A DNA stretch of 64,000 bases from Myxococcales bacterium (GCA_020632975.1 JACKEL010000003.1:372001-436000), one strand, 5' to 3'. Positions 17,455 to 25,560 are shown, counted from the stretch's first letter. Notes: generated by a model from the sequence alone, not told the origin. Translations and numbers: made by a program.

Positions 17455-17480
17455 GAGCGGCGGGCTGGAGGATGGGTTCG

Positions 17481-17900
17481 ATGGAAGATACAAAAAAACG
17501 TACAAAAAAAGGTAAACGCAGCCCGCGCCAAGTGCGCAAGAGTCTGCGTCAAGAAAACGGCAAGCTGGACTTTGCGCGCGCCCGCCTCAACTTTCTTCGT
17601 GTGGCCCCTCGCAAAGTGCGCCTTGTGATTGATCAAATCCGCGGCAAATCGGTTGTCGAAGCGATGCAAATCCTCGACTTCTCGCCGCGCTCTGCAGCCA
17701 AGCCCGTGGGCGTATTGCTCCAATCGGCCGTGGCAAACGCAGAGCAAGAAGGCTTGAACCTCGACGCGCTGAAAGTCTCCGAAGCGTGGGTCGATGGTGG
17801 CCCCACCCTCAAACGCTTTATGCCGCGTGCGATGGGTAGAGCATCCCGTATTCACAAGCGCACCAGCCACGTCACCGTGGTCTTGAGAGAAGAGGATTAA
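17481..17900 (+). CDS. rplV: 50S ribosomal protein L22
   Basis: 139 aa with a Lys/Arg-rich N-terminal extension of about 25 residues before the usual L22 body (ARLNFLRVAPRKVRLVIDQIRGK). L22 lines the exit tunnel; its beta-hairpin tip is the macrolide-resistance region (here GPTLKRFMPRAMGRASRIHKR). GGAGG at 17467-17471 is 9 nt from the ATG at 17481 but abuts an in-frame ATG at 17472, so I prefer 17481. Three nt before rpsC. Confidence 0.95.
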   Translation: MEDTKKRTKKGKRSPRQVRKSLRQENGKLDFARARLNFLRVAPRKVRLVIDQIRGKSVVEAMQILDFSPRSAAKPVGVLLQSAVANAEQEGLNLDALKVSEAWVDGGPTLKRFMPRAMGRASRIHKRTSHVTVVLREED

Positions 17901-17903
17901 GCG

Positions 17904-18557
17904 ATGGGTCAGAAAGTTCACCCCGTTGGGTTCCGTCTGGGCGTGATCCGCTCTTGGAACTCGAACTGGTACGAAGAAAAAAACTACGCGCACTGCTTGA
18001 AAGAAGATGATGTACTTCGTAAGTATGTCAAAAAAGCATGTGAAAATGCGGGCGTGGCCAAGGTCGAGATCGAACGCGCGGCCAACAAGGTGAAGATCAG
18101 CATCCATACAGCCCGTCCTGGAATCGTGATCGGCCGCAAAGGCGCCGAGATCGATCGCCTGAAAGGCGAGCTGAGCAAGCTGACCGGCTCCGAAGTGATC
18201 CTGCACATCGAAGAAGTGCGCAAGCCCGAGTTGGATGCTCAACTTGTCGCTGAAACCGTTGCCACACAGTTGGTTCGTCGTGTTGCTTTCCGCCGCGCGA
18301 TGAAAAAAGCGGTTTCGACTGCCATGAAAATGGGCGCAGGTGGGATCCGTATTTGTTGTTCGGGTCGCCTCGGCGGTGCTGAAATGGCACGCCAAGAGTG
18401 GTACCGCGAAGGTCGCGTGCCCCTGCACACCTTGCGCGCCGACATTCAATATGGATATGCCATCGCCAAAACCACCTACGGAACGATCGGAATCAAAGTT
18501 TGGATCTTCCGTGGGGAGGTTCTGCCTGAGAAGAATCGCGCGCCCCGCTCTGCTTGA
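17904..18557 (+). CDS. rpsC: 30S ribosomal protein S3
   Basis: 217 aa. S3 sits at the mRNA entry and has helicase-related activity with S4 and S5. Seen: GQKVHPVGFRLGV start, KH-domain GRKGAEI loop (TARPGIVIGRKGAEIDRLKG), and the C-terminal GRLGGAEMARQEWYREGRVPLHTLRADIQYG. Coupled to rplV by a 3-nt gap. Confidence 0.98.
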   Translation: MGQKVHPVGFRLGVIRSWNSNWYEEKNYAHCLKEDDVLRKYVKKACENAGVAKVEIERAANKVKISIHTARPGIVIGRKGAEIDRLKGELSKLTGSEVILHIEEVRKPELDAQLVAETVATQLVRRVAFRRAMKKAVSTAMKMGAGGIRICCSGRLGGAEMARQEWYREGRVPLHTLRADIQYGYAIAKTTYGTIGIKVWIFRGEVLPEKNRAPRSA

Positions 18558-18593
18558 GCTGCTGCGCAAAGAGAATAATAGGGAGTCGTCGTT

Positions 18594-19007
18594 ATGCTGT
18601 CTCCAAAACGCACCAAGTGGCGCAAGCACCACAAAGGTCGCATCAAAGGGAATGCCAAGCGCGGTGATTCACTGAGCTTTGGTGAGATCGGCCTCCAATC
18701 CCAAGGTACAGCGCGCATCACTGCGCGCCAAATCGAAGCTGCTCGTATTGCGATCAACCGTCGCATTCGTCGTAGCGGTAAGATGTGGATCCGAATCTTC
18801 CCTGATAAACCCGTTACCAAAAAGCCCGCCGAAACGCGGATGGGTAAAGGGAAAGGTTCTCCAGAGTACTGGGTAGCCGTGGTCAAACCCGGTCGTGTGC
18901 TCTATGAACTCGAAGGTGTCCCCGAGGATCTGGCGCGTGAAGCGCTTCGCCTTGCGGCTGCCAAACTCCCCATCCCTACCAAGGTGATCACGCGGGAGGA
19001 ATTCTAA
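18594..19007 (+). CDS. rplP: 50S ribosomal protein L16
   Basis: 137 aa, typical. L16 contacts the A-site tRNA elbow. Canonical MLSPKRTKWRKHHKGR start, RQIEAARIAINRRIRRSGKMWIRIFPDKP and the C-terminal AREALRLAAAKLPIPTKVI. The region KPAETRMGKGKGSPEYWVAVVKPG is the conserved loop close to the peptidyl transferase centre. Confidence 0.98.
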   Translation: MLSPKRTKWRKHHKGRIKGNAKRGDSLSFGEIGLQSQGTARITARQIEAARIAINRRIRRSGKMWIRIFPDKPVTKKPAETRMGKGKGSPEYWVAVVKPGRVLYELEGVPEDLAREALRLAAAKLPIPTKVITREEF

Positions 19008-19010
19008 GCC

Positions 19011-19220
19011 ATGTCCGAACATATCTTGAAAACAGAAGACCTGCGCCAGCGCTCTGAAGAAGAACTCGACAAACAACTTAACGAGTTGAAACAAGAGTTG
19101 TTCAATTTGCGCTTCCAGCACCATACAGGTCAGCTCGAAAACTTTCGCCGTATCGCCCATGTAAAGCGAAATATCGCGCGTATCACTACCATTTTGCGTG
19201 AGCGTACGATCAGCGCCTGA
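19011..19220 (+). CDS. rpmC: 50S ribosomal protein L29
   Basis: 69 aa, normal for the family. Two-helix coiled-coil protein next to L23 at the tunnel exit. Seen: the DLRQRSEEELDKQLNELKQELFNLRFQ helix and the closing RIAHVKRNIARITTILRER. Starts 3 nt after rplP. The following 288-nt gap, containing a promoter, separates it from rpsQ. Confidence 0.96.
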   Translation: MSEHILKTEDLRQRSEEELDKQLNELKQELFNLRFQHHTGQLENFRRIAHVKRNIARITTILRERTISA

Positions 19221-19321
19221 TCTGGGGTCTTGCCCAGTTCGTTGCGCCCGCCCCCTTATTCCTTAGAGCGCCTGCCTCGCAAAAGCACAAAAAAGCAAAG
19301 CTTCTAGTGCAAAAAAACTGC

Positions 19322-19351
19322 TTGACAGCAAATCATGGATTGCTGTATAAA
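19322..19351 (+). promoter_or_regulatory. internal sigma-70 promoter upstream of rpsQ
   Basis: TTGACA (19322-19327, perfect), 18-nt spacer, TATAAA (19346-19351, five of six). It lies in the 288-nt rpmC-rpsQ gap, otherwise empty, and should give a leader of about 150 nt before rpsQ. This would separate transcription of the S10-type and spc-type gene groups. Confidence 0.75.
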
Positions 19352-19508
19352 ACGGCGCTCTTCAAGAATCCGCTTGATCTTTTGATGCGTCAGCTCCCAT
19401 TGGTTTGGATGCTCACGCAAAATGAGATCCTTCCCAAATATGGTGCGCATTTCTACGGCAATCCCCGGCCAGGGGCTGGGTTAGCAATGAAAAGCATAAG
19501 GTTTACCG

Positions 19509-19772
19509 ATGAGTGATCAAAAGGGCAATCGCCGAACCCTGACTGGGATCGTTGTGAGCGACAAAATGGATAAGACAGTGGTGGTGATGGTCGAACGATT
19601 CGTCCAAAACCGTCGCTTTAAAAAATACACGACTCGCCGAAATCGCTACAAAGCGCACGACGAACAGAATTTGTGCCGCGTGGGTGATCGCGTAATGATC
19701 GAAGAAACGCGCCCGCTCAGTCGCGACAAACGATGGCGCGTCCAGCGGACGATTGAGAAAGCACCCGAATAA
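19509..19772 (+). CDS. rpsQ: 30S ribosomal protein S17
   Basis: 87 aa, OB-fold protein that helps early 30S assembly. Conserved RRTLTGIVVSDKMDKTVVVMVERFV, then the central AHDEQNLCRVGDRVMIEETRPLSRDKRWRV. Preceded by its own promoter rather than being closely coupled to rpmC, which is unusual. Confidence 0.97.
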   Translation: MSDQKGNRRTLTGIVVSDKMDKTVVVMVERFVQNRRFKKYTTRRNRYKAHDEQNLCRVGDRVMIEETRPLSRDKRWRVQRTIEKAPE

Positions 19773-19807
19773 GCCCCGTTGGCGCATTTCGGCGCAGGAG
19801 GAGTGCC

Positions 19808-20176
19808 ATGATTCAGATGCAAACCGCGCTCGAGGTCGCAGACAACTCAGGCGCCAAAAAAGTGATGTGCATCAAAGTGTTGGGTGGATCCCGACGACGC
19901 TACGCTTCCGTGGGCGATGTGATCGTTGTTTCCGTCAAGGAAGCTCTACCCAATTCTAAAGTTAAAAAAGGTGACGTTCATAAGGCGGTTGTGGTTCGCA
20001 CGCGCAAAGAACTTGGACGTCCCGACGGTTCCTACATCCGCTTCGACGAAAACTCGGCGGTGTTGTTGAACAACCAGAATGAGCCGATTGGTACGCGTAT
20101 CTTTGGCCCCGTGGCTCGCGAACTGCGTGCCAAGCAATTCATGAAGATCGTCTCCTTGGCTCCGGAGGTGCTGTAA
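19808..20176 (+). CDS. rplN: 50S ribosomal protein L14
   Basis: 122 aa, exact family length. L14 forms an intersubunit bridge and is the docking site of the silencing factor RsfS. Canonical MIQMQTALEVADNSGAKKVMCI start, then DVIVVSVKEALPNSKVKKGDVHKAVVVRTRK, and IGTRIFGPVARELR near the end. GCAGGAGGAG precedes the ATG. Its stop overlaps the rplX start by one base. Confidence 0.98.
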   Translation: MIQMQTALEVADNSGAKKVMCIKVLGGSRRRYASVGDVIVVSVKEALPNSKVKKGDVHKAVVVRTRKELGRPDGSYIRFDENSAVLLNNQNEPIGTRIFGPVARELRAKQFMKIVSLAPEVL

Positions 20177-20544
20177 TGGCCGCCAAGATCCGCAAAGGCG
20201 ATCTCGTTGAAGTGATCGCAGGTGCATACAAAGACACGCGTGGCCGCGTGATCCGTGTGCAAGCTAGCAAGAACCGCGTTTGGGTCGAGAAAGTGAACAT
20301 CATCAAGCGCCACAAACGTGGTGTCTCTGGTCAAACGGAGAGCGAGATTGTTCGCAAAGAAGCTCCCATCGACCTGAGCAACGTGATGTTGGTCGATCCC
20401 AAAACCAACCAGCCTACCCGCGTTGGTTTCAAGATGGTCTTCGATATCTCCGAAGAAGAGCGTCAACGCCTTGAAGCGTCTGGCTCACCCGTCAAACCAC
20501 GCAAAGTTCGCTATGCAAAGAAAAGCGGCGAGGTCCTGGACTGA
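20176..20544 (+). CDS. rplX: 50S ribosomal protein L24
   Basis: 122 aa, slightly longer than most L24 because of a Lys-rich C-terminal tail. KOW-type assembly initiator protein: AKIRKGDLVEVIAGAYKDTRGRVI, then VWVEKVNIIKRHKR and the EAPIDLSNVMLVDP segment. The TAATG overlap with rplN shows translational coupling; CTCCGGAGG lies upstream within rplN. Confidence 0.97.
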   Translation: MAAKIRKGDLVEVIAGAYKDTRGRVIRVQASKNRVWVEKVNIIKRHKRGVSGQTESEIVRKEAPIDLSNVMLVDPKTNQPTRVGFKMVFDISEEERQRLEASGSPVKPRKVRYAKKSGEVLD

Positions 20545-20669
20545 GCTTCCTGAAGCCGACGGACCGCTCTTTCGCGTGCTTCGTAGCGTCTTGGGGCTGC
20601 CGTAACGTCTGTATCATCCCGAAGGTCGGACATGAAGACAGGCGTATCTAGAACAATACAGGTGACGGT

Positions 20670-21221
20670 ATGTCGAGAGCAATTCCTCTCAAGGAAAAGT
20701 ATGATAACGAAGTCGTCGGCGCGTTGATGCGGGAGTTTGGATACAAAAACCGCATGCAAGTGCCACGCATTGAAAAAGTGGTAATCAATATCGGCCTCGG
20801 CGAAGCAGTGCAAAACCCCAAAGTGGTCGATGCCGCTCTCCAAGACCTCGAAATCATCGCAGGCCAAAAGCCTGTGGTGACCCGCGCTCGCCTCTCCATT
20901 GCTGGCTTCAAGCTGCGTGAAGGGATGCGCATTGGTTGCTGCGTTACGCTGCGCAAGCAGCGTATGTACGAGTTTCTTGAGCGTTTGATGAACGTCGCGC
21001 TTCCTCGCGTTCGCGACTTTCGTGGTATCTCGCTCAAAGCCTTTGATGGCAAAGGAAACTACTCCCTCGGGATTCGTGAACAGATCATCTTCCCTGAGAT
21101 CGATTACGATAAAATCGATAAGATCCGTGGGATGAACATCACGATCGTGACCTCTGCCCAAAGCGACGATGAAGGCCGTGCCCTCCTCAAGCATGTGGGT
21201 ATGCCTTTCCGCCGCGCCTAA
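20670..21221 (+). CDS. rplE: 50S ribosomal protein L5
   Basis: 183 aa, typical. Binds 5S rRNA and contacts the P-site tRNA. Seen: PLKEKYDNEVVGAL, PRIEKVVINIGLGEA, the RARLSIAGFKLREGMRIGC segment and the end FPEIDYDKIDKIRGMNITIVT. A 125-nt gap separates it from rplX. rpsN, which usually follows, is absent. Confidence 0.98.
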   Translation: MSRAIPLKEKYDNEVVGALMREFGYKNRMQVPRIEKVVINIGLGEAVQNPKVVDAALQDLEIIAGQKPVVTRARLSIAGFKLREGMRIGCCVTLRKQRMYEFLERLMNVALPRVRDFRGISLKAFDGKGNYSLGIREQIIFPEIDYDKIDKIRGMNITIVTSAQSDDEGRALLKHVGMPFRRA

Positions 21222-21230
21222 GCGTCTCCA

Positions 21231-21254
21231 CCAACACCTTTGTGTGTTGGATTT
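21231..21254 (+). terminator. terminator-like hairpin in the place of rpsN
   Basis: CCAACAC (21231-21237) pairs perfectly with GTGTTGG (21244-21250) around CTTTGT, followed by ATTTT. A smaller hairpin CCGCT/AGCGG (21277-21289) follows. The 98-nt rplE-rpsH gap is too short for S14. Either a partial terminator or a control site. Confidence 0.5.
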
Positions 21255-21319
21255 TACGCTGTATCTCTCGTCCCTTCCGCTTTTAGCGGTTGAGCTTTAT
21301 GAATATGAGGAGTGCCCCC

Positions 21320-21733
21320 ATGGCTGCGATCTCTGATCCGATCGCCGATATGCTGACGCGGATTCGCAACGCGATCCTCGCACGTCATCAGCAAGTGACG
21401 ATCCCCTCGTCCAAGATTAAGGTCCGCATCGCGGAGATCCTTCAAGAAGAAGGATACATCGAAGACTTCTCGGTGGAAGCACAGCAACCCCAAGATGTTT
21501 TGACCGTTCAGTTGCGCTACAAGCGTCGTAACGAGGCTGCTATCCAAGGTATCCGTCGGATCAGTCGTCCCGGACGTCGGGTCTATTCCGATGCTCGTAC
21601 CCTTCCCCGTGTTCGCAACGGTCTTGGTATCGCGATTCTCTCCACTTCCAGTGGTTTGATGAGCGATAAAAAGGCGCGTGAGAGTAACGAGGGCAAGGGT
21701 ATTGGTGGCGAAGTTCTTTGCTACGTCTGGTAA
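21320..21733 (+). CDS. rpsH: 30S ribosomal protein S8
   Basis: 137 aa from ATG 21320, seven nt after GAGGAG; the body begins AAISDPIADMLTRIRNA as usual. S8 binds 16S rRNA helix 21 and in E. coli represses the spc operon. The family end is seen as SSGLMSDKKARESNEGKGIGGEVLCYVW. In-frame ATGs upstream (21290, 21299) lack equal RBS support. Confidence 0.96.
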   Translation: MAAISDPIADMLTRIRNAILARHQQVTIPSSKIKVRIAEILQEEGYIEDFSVEAQQPQDVLTVQLRYKRRNEAAIQGIRRISRPGRRVYSDARTLPRVRNGLGIAILSTSSGLMSDKKARESNEGKGIGGEVLCYVW

Positions 21734-21799
21734 AACCAGCTTTTGCTAACCTGTGGCGAGGCCTCGTCCTCGCGTGCTAGATCATAAAGGGCAAGTGCC

Positions 21800-22381
21800 A
21801 TGAGCCGCATAGGCAAACTGCCAGTGAGTGTTCCTGCCAACGTGAGCGTCAAGATCGAAGATCAATGTATCTCGATCAAAGGACCGCGCGGCGAACTAAA
21901 ACAACCGTTCCGTTCTGAAGTCAGCATCGCCGTTGAAGGCGATAACATTGTCATTACTCGTAATGGCGATGAGCGCACCGCACGCGCTTTCCATGGCCTC
22001 TACCGCGCTTTGATCGCCAACATGGTGACTGGCGTGACCCAAGGTTTCACGAAGGGTCTTGAACTTGTAGGCGTCGGTTATCGTGCTGCGGTCGAAAAAG
22101 TGGATGGACAATCCTGTCTCGTCTTCAAAAAAGGCGAACTCGGTTTCAGCCACCCCATCAACTTCCCCATCCCCGTTGGGGTCGAAGCCGAGGTTCAAGA
22201 TCGTACCAAGATCATCCTCCGAGGCAACGACAAAGGGCAAGTTGGTCAAATCGCAGCGACGTTGCGCGAGCTTCGTCCCCCCGATGCATACAAAGGTAAG
22301 GGGATCCGCTATACCGGTGAACAAGTCCGTACCAAGGTCGGTAAGACCGGTGGTAAGGGTGGTAAAGGCGGTAAGAAGTAA
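21800..22381 (+). CDS. rplF: 50S ribosomal protein L6
   Basis: 193 aa, about 15 longer than typical because of a C-terminal GKTGGKGGKGGKK tail. L6 lies near the sarcin-ricin loop and factor-binding site. Conserved SRIGKLPVSVPANV start, IKGPRGELKQPF, and the C-terminal PPDAYKGKGIRYTGEQVR. The Gly-Lys repeat tail is coded by a GGTAAGGGTGGTAAAGG-type simple repeat. Confidence 0.97.
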   Translation: MSRIGKLPVSVPANVSVKIEDQCISIKGPRGELKQPFRSEVSIAVEGDNIVITRNGDERTARAFHGLYRALIANMVTGVTQGFTKGLELVGVGYRAAVEKVDGQSCLVFKKGELGFSHPINFPIPVGVEAEVQDRTKIILRGNDKGQVGQIAATLRELRPPDAYKGKGIRYTGEQVRTKVGKTGGKGGKGGKK

Positions 22382-22459
22382 TTCCCCTGTTGACGCATTG
22401 ATTCATACGTGTTATCTGCCCCCCTCATTGATCCCGAGGTGTGCTCCAAGGAGGCCAGG

Positions 22460-22828
22460 ATGGGCAAGACCAATCCAAAACTGCAGGCGCGCTTGCGTCG
22501 TAAACGACGTATTCGTGCGACGATCTCGGGTACAGCTGAGCGCCCACGCCTGACAGTCTTTCGTAGCAGCAAACATATTTACGCTCAGATCATCGATGAT
22601 CTGGCGGGACACACTCTTGCCGCTGTTTCGGATAATTCTCCGCAACTCCGCGACGAAGTGAAGTCCATGAAAAAGAAAGAGCGCGCTGCGCGCGTGGGCC
22701 AGATGATCGCCGAACGCTGTAAAGAACTCGGCATCTCCTCTGTTGTCTTCGATCGCAACGGTTATATCTATCACGGTCGTGTTCAGGCCCTAGCAGAAGG
22801 TGCCCGAGAGGGCGGTCTGCAATTCTAG
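22460..22828 (+). CDS. rplR: 50S ribosomal protein L18
   Basis: 122 aa. Binds 5S rRNA. Seen: RLRRKRRIRATISGTAERPRLTVFRS, HIYAQIIDDLAGHTLAAVS and the C-terminal YIYHGRVQALAEGAREGGLQF. ATG 22460 follows AAGGAGG (22448-22454); the frame is open upstream but only this start gives the normal N-terminus. A possible weak promoter (TTGACG, 17 nt, TATCTG at 22390-22418) lies in the gap before it. Confidence 0.97.
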   Translation: MGKTNPKLQARLRRKRRIRATISGTAERPRLTVFRSSKHIYAQIIDDLAGHTLAAVSDNSPQLRDEVKSMKKKERAARVGQMIAERCKELGISSVVFDRNGYIYHGRVQALAEGAREGGLQF

Positions 22829-22837
22829 GAGGATCAT

Positions 22838-23356
22838 GTGGCCACGTTGAACCGCGAGCAAATGGAACAACTCAACCCCGAAGATCTTAAAGAGCGGGTT
22901 GTGATGATCAACCGCACCGCGAAAGTTGTGAAAGGCGGACGCCGCTTTTCTTTCAACGCGCTGGTTGTGGTTGGCAACGGTGAAGGTTGCGTCGGGACAG
23001 GTCTTGGTAAAGCCAACGAAGTTCCCGAAGCAATTCGTAAAGGCAGCGAGCGCGCAAAACGCGAATTGACCGCTGTCCCCGTTATCAATGAAACGATCCC
23101 CCACGAAGTTATTGGCCACTTTGGTGCTGCGCGCGTTCTTCTGCGTCCCGCATCGGCTGGTACTGGCGTTATCGCTGGTGGGGCAGTGCGCGCTGTGCTG
23201 GAATCTGCCGGCATCAAAAACATCTTGACCAAGTGTCTCGGAACCACCAACCCGCACAACGTCGTGAAGGCTACGCTCAACGCTCTCCAGCAACTGCGTT
23301 CGCCCGAAGATACGGCGCAAATGCGTGGCAAGGCGCTTGACGAGATCCAGCGCTAA
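22838..23356 (+). CDS. rpsE: 30S ribosomal protein S5
   Basis: 172 aa, GTG start at 22838 after TAGGAGG. S5 lies at the mRNA entry tunnel and affects accuracy. Seen: LKERVVMINRTAKVVKGGRRFSFNALVVVG, then GCVGTGLGKANEVPEAIRKG and the C-terminal AGGAVRAVLESAGIKNILTKCLGT. Nine nt after rplR. Confidence 0.97.
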   Translation: MATLNREQMEQLNPEDLKERVVMINRTAKVVKGGRRFSFNALVVVGNGEGCVGTGLGKANEVPEAIRKGSERAKRELTAVPVINETIPHEVIGHFGAARVLLRPASAGTGVIAGGAVRAVLESAGIKNILTKCLGTTNPHNVVKATLNALQQLRSPEDTAQMRGKALDEIQR

Positions 23357-23371
23357 AAGGAGACCGGACCT

Positions 23372-23563
23372 ATGGCAAAAAAACTCCAAGTTACACAGGT
23401 TCGCAGCGTCATCGGTCGCCCACAGCGACAACGTGCTACCCTGCGTAGTCTCGGTCTGCGCAAGATCGGCCACAGCGTTGAAATCAACGACACGCCGGAA
23501 CTGCGCGGAATGATCCGTGCTATCGAGCACCTTGTCGAGTGGAAGGAAGTTCAAAATGGCTGA
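23372..23563 (+). CDS. rpmD: 50S ribosomal protein L30
   Basis: 63 aa, typical. Recognised by KKLQVTQVRSVIGRP, then QRATLRSLGLRKIGHSVEIND and the closing GMIRAIEHLVEW. Its last 8 nt overlap the rplO start, showing translational coupling. Confidence 0.95.
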   Translation: MAKKLQVTQVRSVIGRPQRQRATLRSLGLRKIGHSVEINDTPELRGMIRAIEHLVEWKEVQNG

Positions 23564-24026
23564 CAAGATGCTTTCTCGCCTTCAACCCCCCGAAGGCGCA
23601 GTAAAAAAGAAAAAACGCGTTGGTCGTGGTCCCGGTTCGGGCCTCGGTAAAACAGCGGGTCGTGGTCACAAAGGTCAGCACTCTCGTGCTGGCGCTGGTC
23701 CCCACCCCCGTTTTGAAGGTGGTCAAATGCCCCTTCAACGCCGTCTGCCCAAACGCGGCTTTACCAATATCTTCCGTCAAGAATACTACGTCGTGAACCT
23801 CCGCGATCTCCAAAAGTTTTCCGCTGGTTCCGTTGTAGATCTCGACAGTCTTGCCCAAGCTGGCTTGGCTCCCCGCAACTACAACAAAGTTGCTGGTATC
23901 AAAGTCTTGGGTGATGGTGAACTTAATGTCGCGCTGACCGTTCGAGCGCATCGCTTCTCGGCTGCTGCCCGTGAAAAAATTGAGGCTGCAGGCGGAACCG
24001 TTGAGGTAATCGAAAGTGCTCAGTAA
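23556..24026 (+). CDS. rplO: 50S ribosomal protein L15
   Basis: 156 aa. Late-assembly 50S protein. Seen: LQPPEGAVKKKKRVGRGPGSG, the glycine-rich GKTAGRGHKGQHSRAG, FEGGQMPLQRRLPKRGF and the C-terminal SAAAREKIEAAGGTVEVIE. ATG 23556 follows GGAAGGAAG. It overlaps rpmD by 8 nt and secY by 11 nt. Confidence 0.97.
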   Translation: MADKMLSRLQPPEGAVKKKKRVGRGPGSGLGKTAGRGHKGQHSRAGAGPHPRFEGGQMPLQRRLPKRGFTNIFRQEYYVVNLRDLQKFSAGSVVDLDSLAQAGLAPRNYNKVAGIKVLGDGELNVALTVRAHRFSAAAREKIEAAGGTVEVIESAQ

Positions 24027-25332
24027 TTTCGCAAATATCACGCGCGTTCCCGAACTGCGCCGTCGTATCCTCTTTACTCTAGGTATGCTTGCGGTCTATC
24101 GCATCGGGGTGTTTATCACCATCCCCGGCGTCAACCGAGAAAAGATGATGCGTATGGTTGGCGGCGGGGGCGGCGGCAGGGGCGGTATCCTCGGCCTGTT
24201 CAACGTGTTCACGGGCGGTGCCCTTGAACGGATGTCGATCTTCGCACTGGGCATTATGCCTTACATCAGTGCGTCGATTATTATCCAGTTGTTGCAGGTC
24301 GTTGTTCCGACACTAACGCAACTCTCTAAAGAGGGCGAAGTTGGTCGTCAAAAAATCAACCAGTACACCCGTTATGGCACGATCGTTCTCAGTATCGTCC
24401 AAGGGGTGGCGATCGGTTTCTGGCTGCGAAGTCAGAGCGTTACGATCCCTGGGTTGGTTGTTTACGCCGACTTTATGTTCATCTTTATGACTGTTTTGAC
24501 CTTGACTTGTGGTGCTGTCTTCTTGATGTGGCTCGGTGAGAAGATGACTGAGCATGGTATCGGCAACGGGATCAGTCTTTTGATCTACGCCGGGATCATC
24601 GCAGCCTTCCCTTCCGCGGTCGCTTCCACAATCGACATGTTCTCTGAGAAGTTTGTCGAGCTCTTGATCCTCGTCGCTTTTATGGTCTTGATCATCGGTG
24701 TGATCGTGTTCTTTGAGCGCGCTCACAGGCGAATTCCTGTCCAGTATGCAAAGCGTGTTGTGGGTAACCAAGTGACAGGTGGACAGTCTTCGCATTTGCC
24801 GCTCAAAGTCAACACTGCTGGCGTTATCCCCCCGATCTTTGCGTCTTCTGTCTTGATGTTCCCCGCAACGGTGTCCCAGTGGATTCCTGTTTTGAAGCCG
24901 CTCTCAGACAACCTGCGCTTTGATGGTCTTCTCTACAACACCATCTACATCGCGCTGACCGTCTTCTTTGCGTACTTCTACACCGCTGTCACCTTCAATC
25001 CCATCGATGTTGCGGACAATATCAAGAAGTTTGGTGGTTATATCCCAGGCTATCGCCCAGGAAAACAAACTGCTGAATATATCGACTTTGTGCTCTCGCG
25101 AATCACCTTTGCTGGAGCCATCTATCTCTCGGCTGTTTGTGTCCTTCCCAACATCTTGATCGCAAAGTACGGAGTTCCCTTCTACTTTGGTGGAACTTCT
25201 CTCTTGATTGTTGTTGGTGTGGCACTCGATACTGTCCAACAGATCGAATCTCACCTGATCACTCGCCACTACGAAGGCTTGACTGGTTCTCGCAGCACAA
25301 GAATTCGTGGCCGGAACAGCTCTGCCGCTTGA
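24016..25332 (+). CDS. secY: Sec translocon subunit SecY
   Basis: 438 aa, ten-helix inner-membrane channel for Sec-dependent export. Seen: PELRRRILFTLGMLAVYRIGVFITIPGV, GIMPYISASIIIQLLQVV, the cytoplasmic ERAHRRIPVQYAKR loop, and PGKQTAEYIDFVLSRITFAGA near the C-terminus. GTG start at 24016 lies inside the end of rplO. In the first periplasmic loop (about residues 47-55) there is a run of glycines (VGGGGGGRGG) coded by a GC-rich simple repeat, longer than in the SecY proteins I know. The stop codon overlaps a promoter -35 box; adk, map and infA do not follow. Confidence 0.98.
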   Translation: MLSNFANITRVPELRRRILFTLGMLAVYRIGVFITIPGVNREKMMRMVGGGGGGRGGILGLFNVFTGGALERMSIFALGIMPYISASIIIQLLQVVVPTLTQLSKEGEVGRQKINQYTRYGTIVLSIVQGVAIGFWLRSQSVTIPGLVVYADFMFIFMTVLTLTCGAVFLMWLGEKMTEHGIGNGISLLIYAGIIAAFPSAVASTIDMFSEKFVELLILVAFMVLIIGVIVFFERAHRRIPVQYAKRVVGNQVTGGQSSHLPLKVNTAGVIPPIFASSVLMFPATVSQWIPVLKPLSDNLRFDGLLYNTIYIALTVFFAYFYTAVTFNPIDVADNIKKFGGYIPGYRPGKQTAEYIDFVLSRITFAGAIYLSAVCVLPNILIAKYGVPFYFGGTSLLIVVGVALDTVQQIESHLITRHYEGLTGSRSTRIRGRNSSAA

Positions 25333-25357
25333 CGACAGCTCGGTGATCTTGTATATA
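25329..25357 (+). promoter_or_regulatory. sigma-70 promoter overlapping the secY stop, for rpmJ-rpsM-rpsK
   Basis: TTGACG (25329-25334, five of six) contains the secY TGA stop; 17-nt spacer; TATATA (25352-25357, four of six). It would start transcription directly ahead of the hairpin leader before rpmJ. Confidence 0.6.
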
Positions 25358-25367
25358 CACCCCCTCT

Positions 25368-25450
25368 CAAGCGGAACCTCCCTACGAAAGTCCGCTTGTT
25401 TGCTCACATTTGAGCTCGGATCGACTCTGTGATCTTCTGTTGATCCGAGC
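25368..25450 (+). promoter_or_regulatory. structured leader with overlapping hairpins before rpmJ
   Basis: Three inverted repeats follow one another: CAAGCGGA (25368-25375) with TCCGCTTG (25391-25398), perfect 8 bp, followed by TTTG; GCTCA (25402-25406) with TGAGC (25411-25415); and GCTCGGATC (25414-25422) with GATCCGAGC (25442-25450), perfect 9 bp. The second and third share bases 25414-25415 and so exclude each other. The layout resembles an attenuator or protein-binding leader. Confidence 0.55.
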
Positions 25451-25560
25451 ATCACTTTGCTGATTGTTAAACCAACCTGCAACGCGTTTTTCGGCGCTGA
25501 ATGGATTCTTCTGTCTCATTCATATCTTTGCCGGTTGCCGACGAATTATGGAGCACTCTG

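Noticed and set aside
17361..18632. Minus-strand open frame of about 423 codons
   Set aside because: Opposite rpsS, rplV and rpsC, which are certain; low-complexity shadow of ribosomal genes.
19307..19516. Possible 69-codon gene before rpsQ
   Set aside because: Overlaps a near-perfect promoter and has no RBS or family match.
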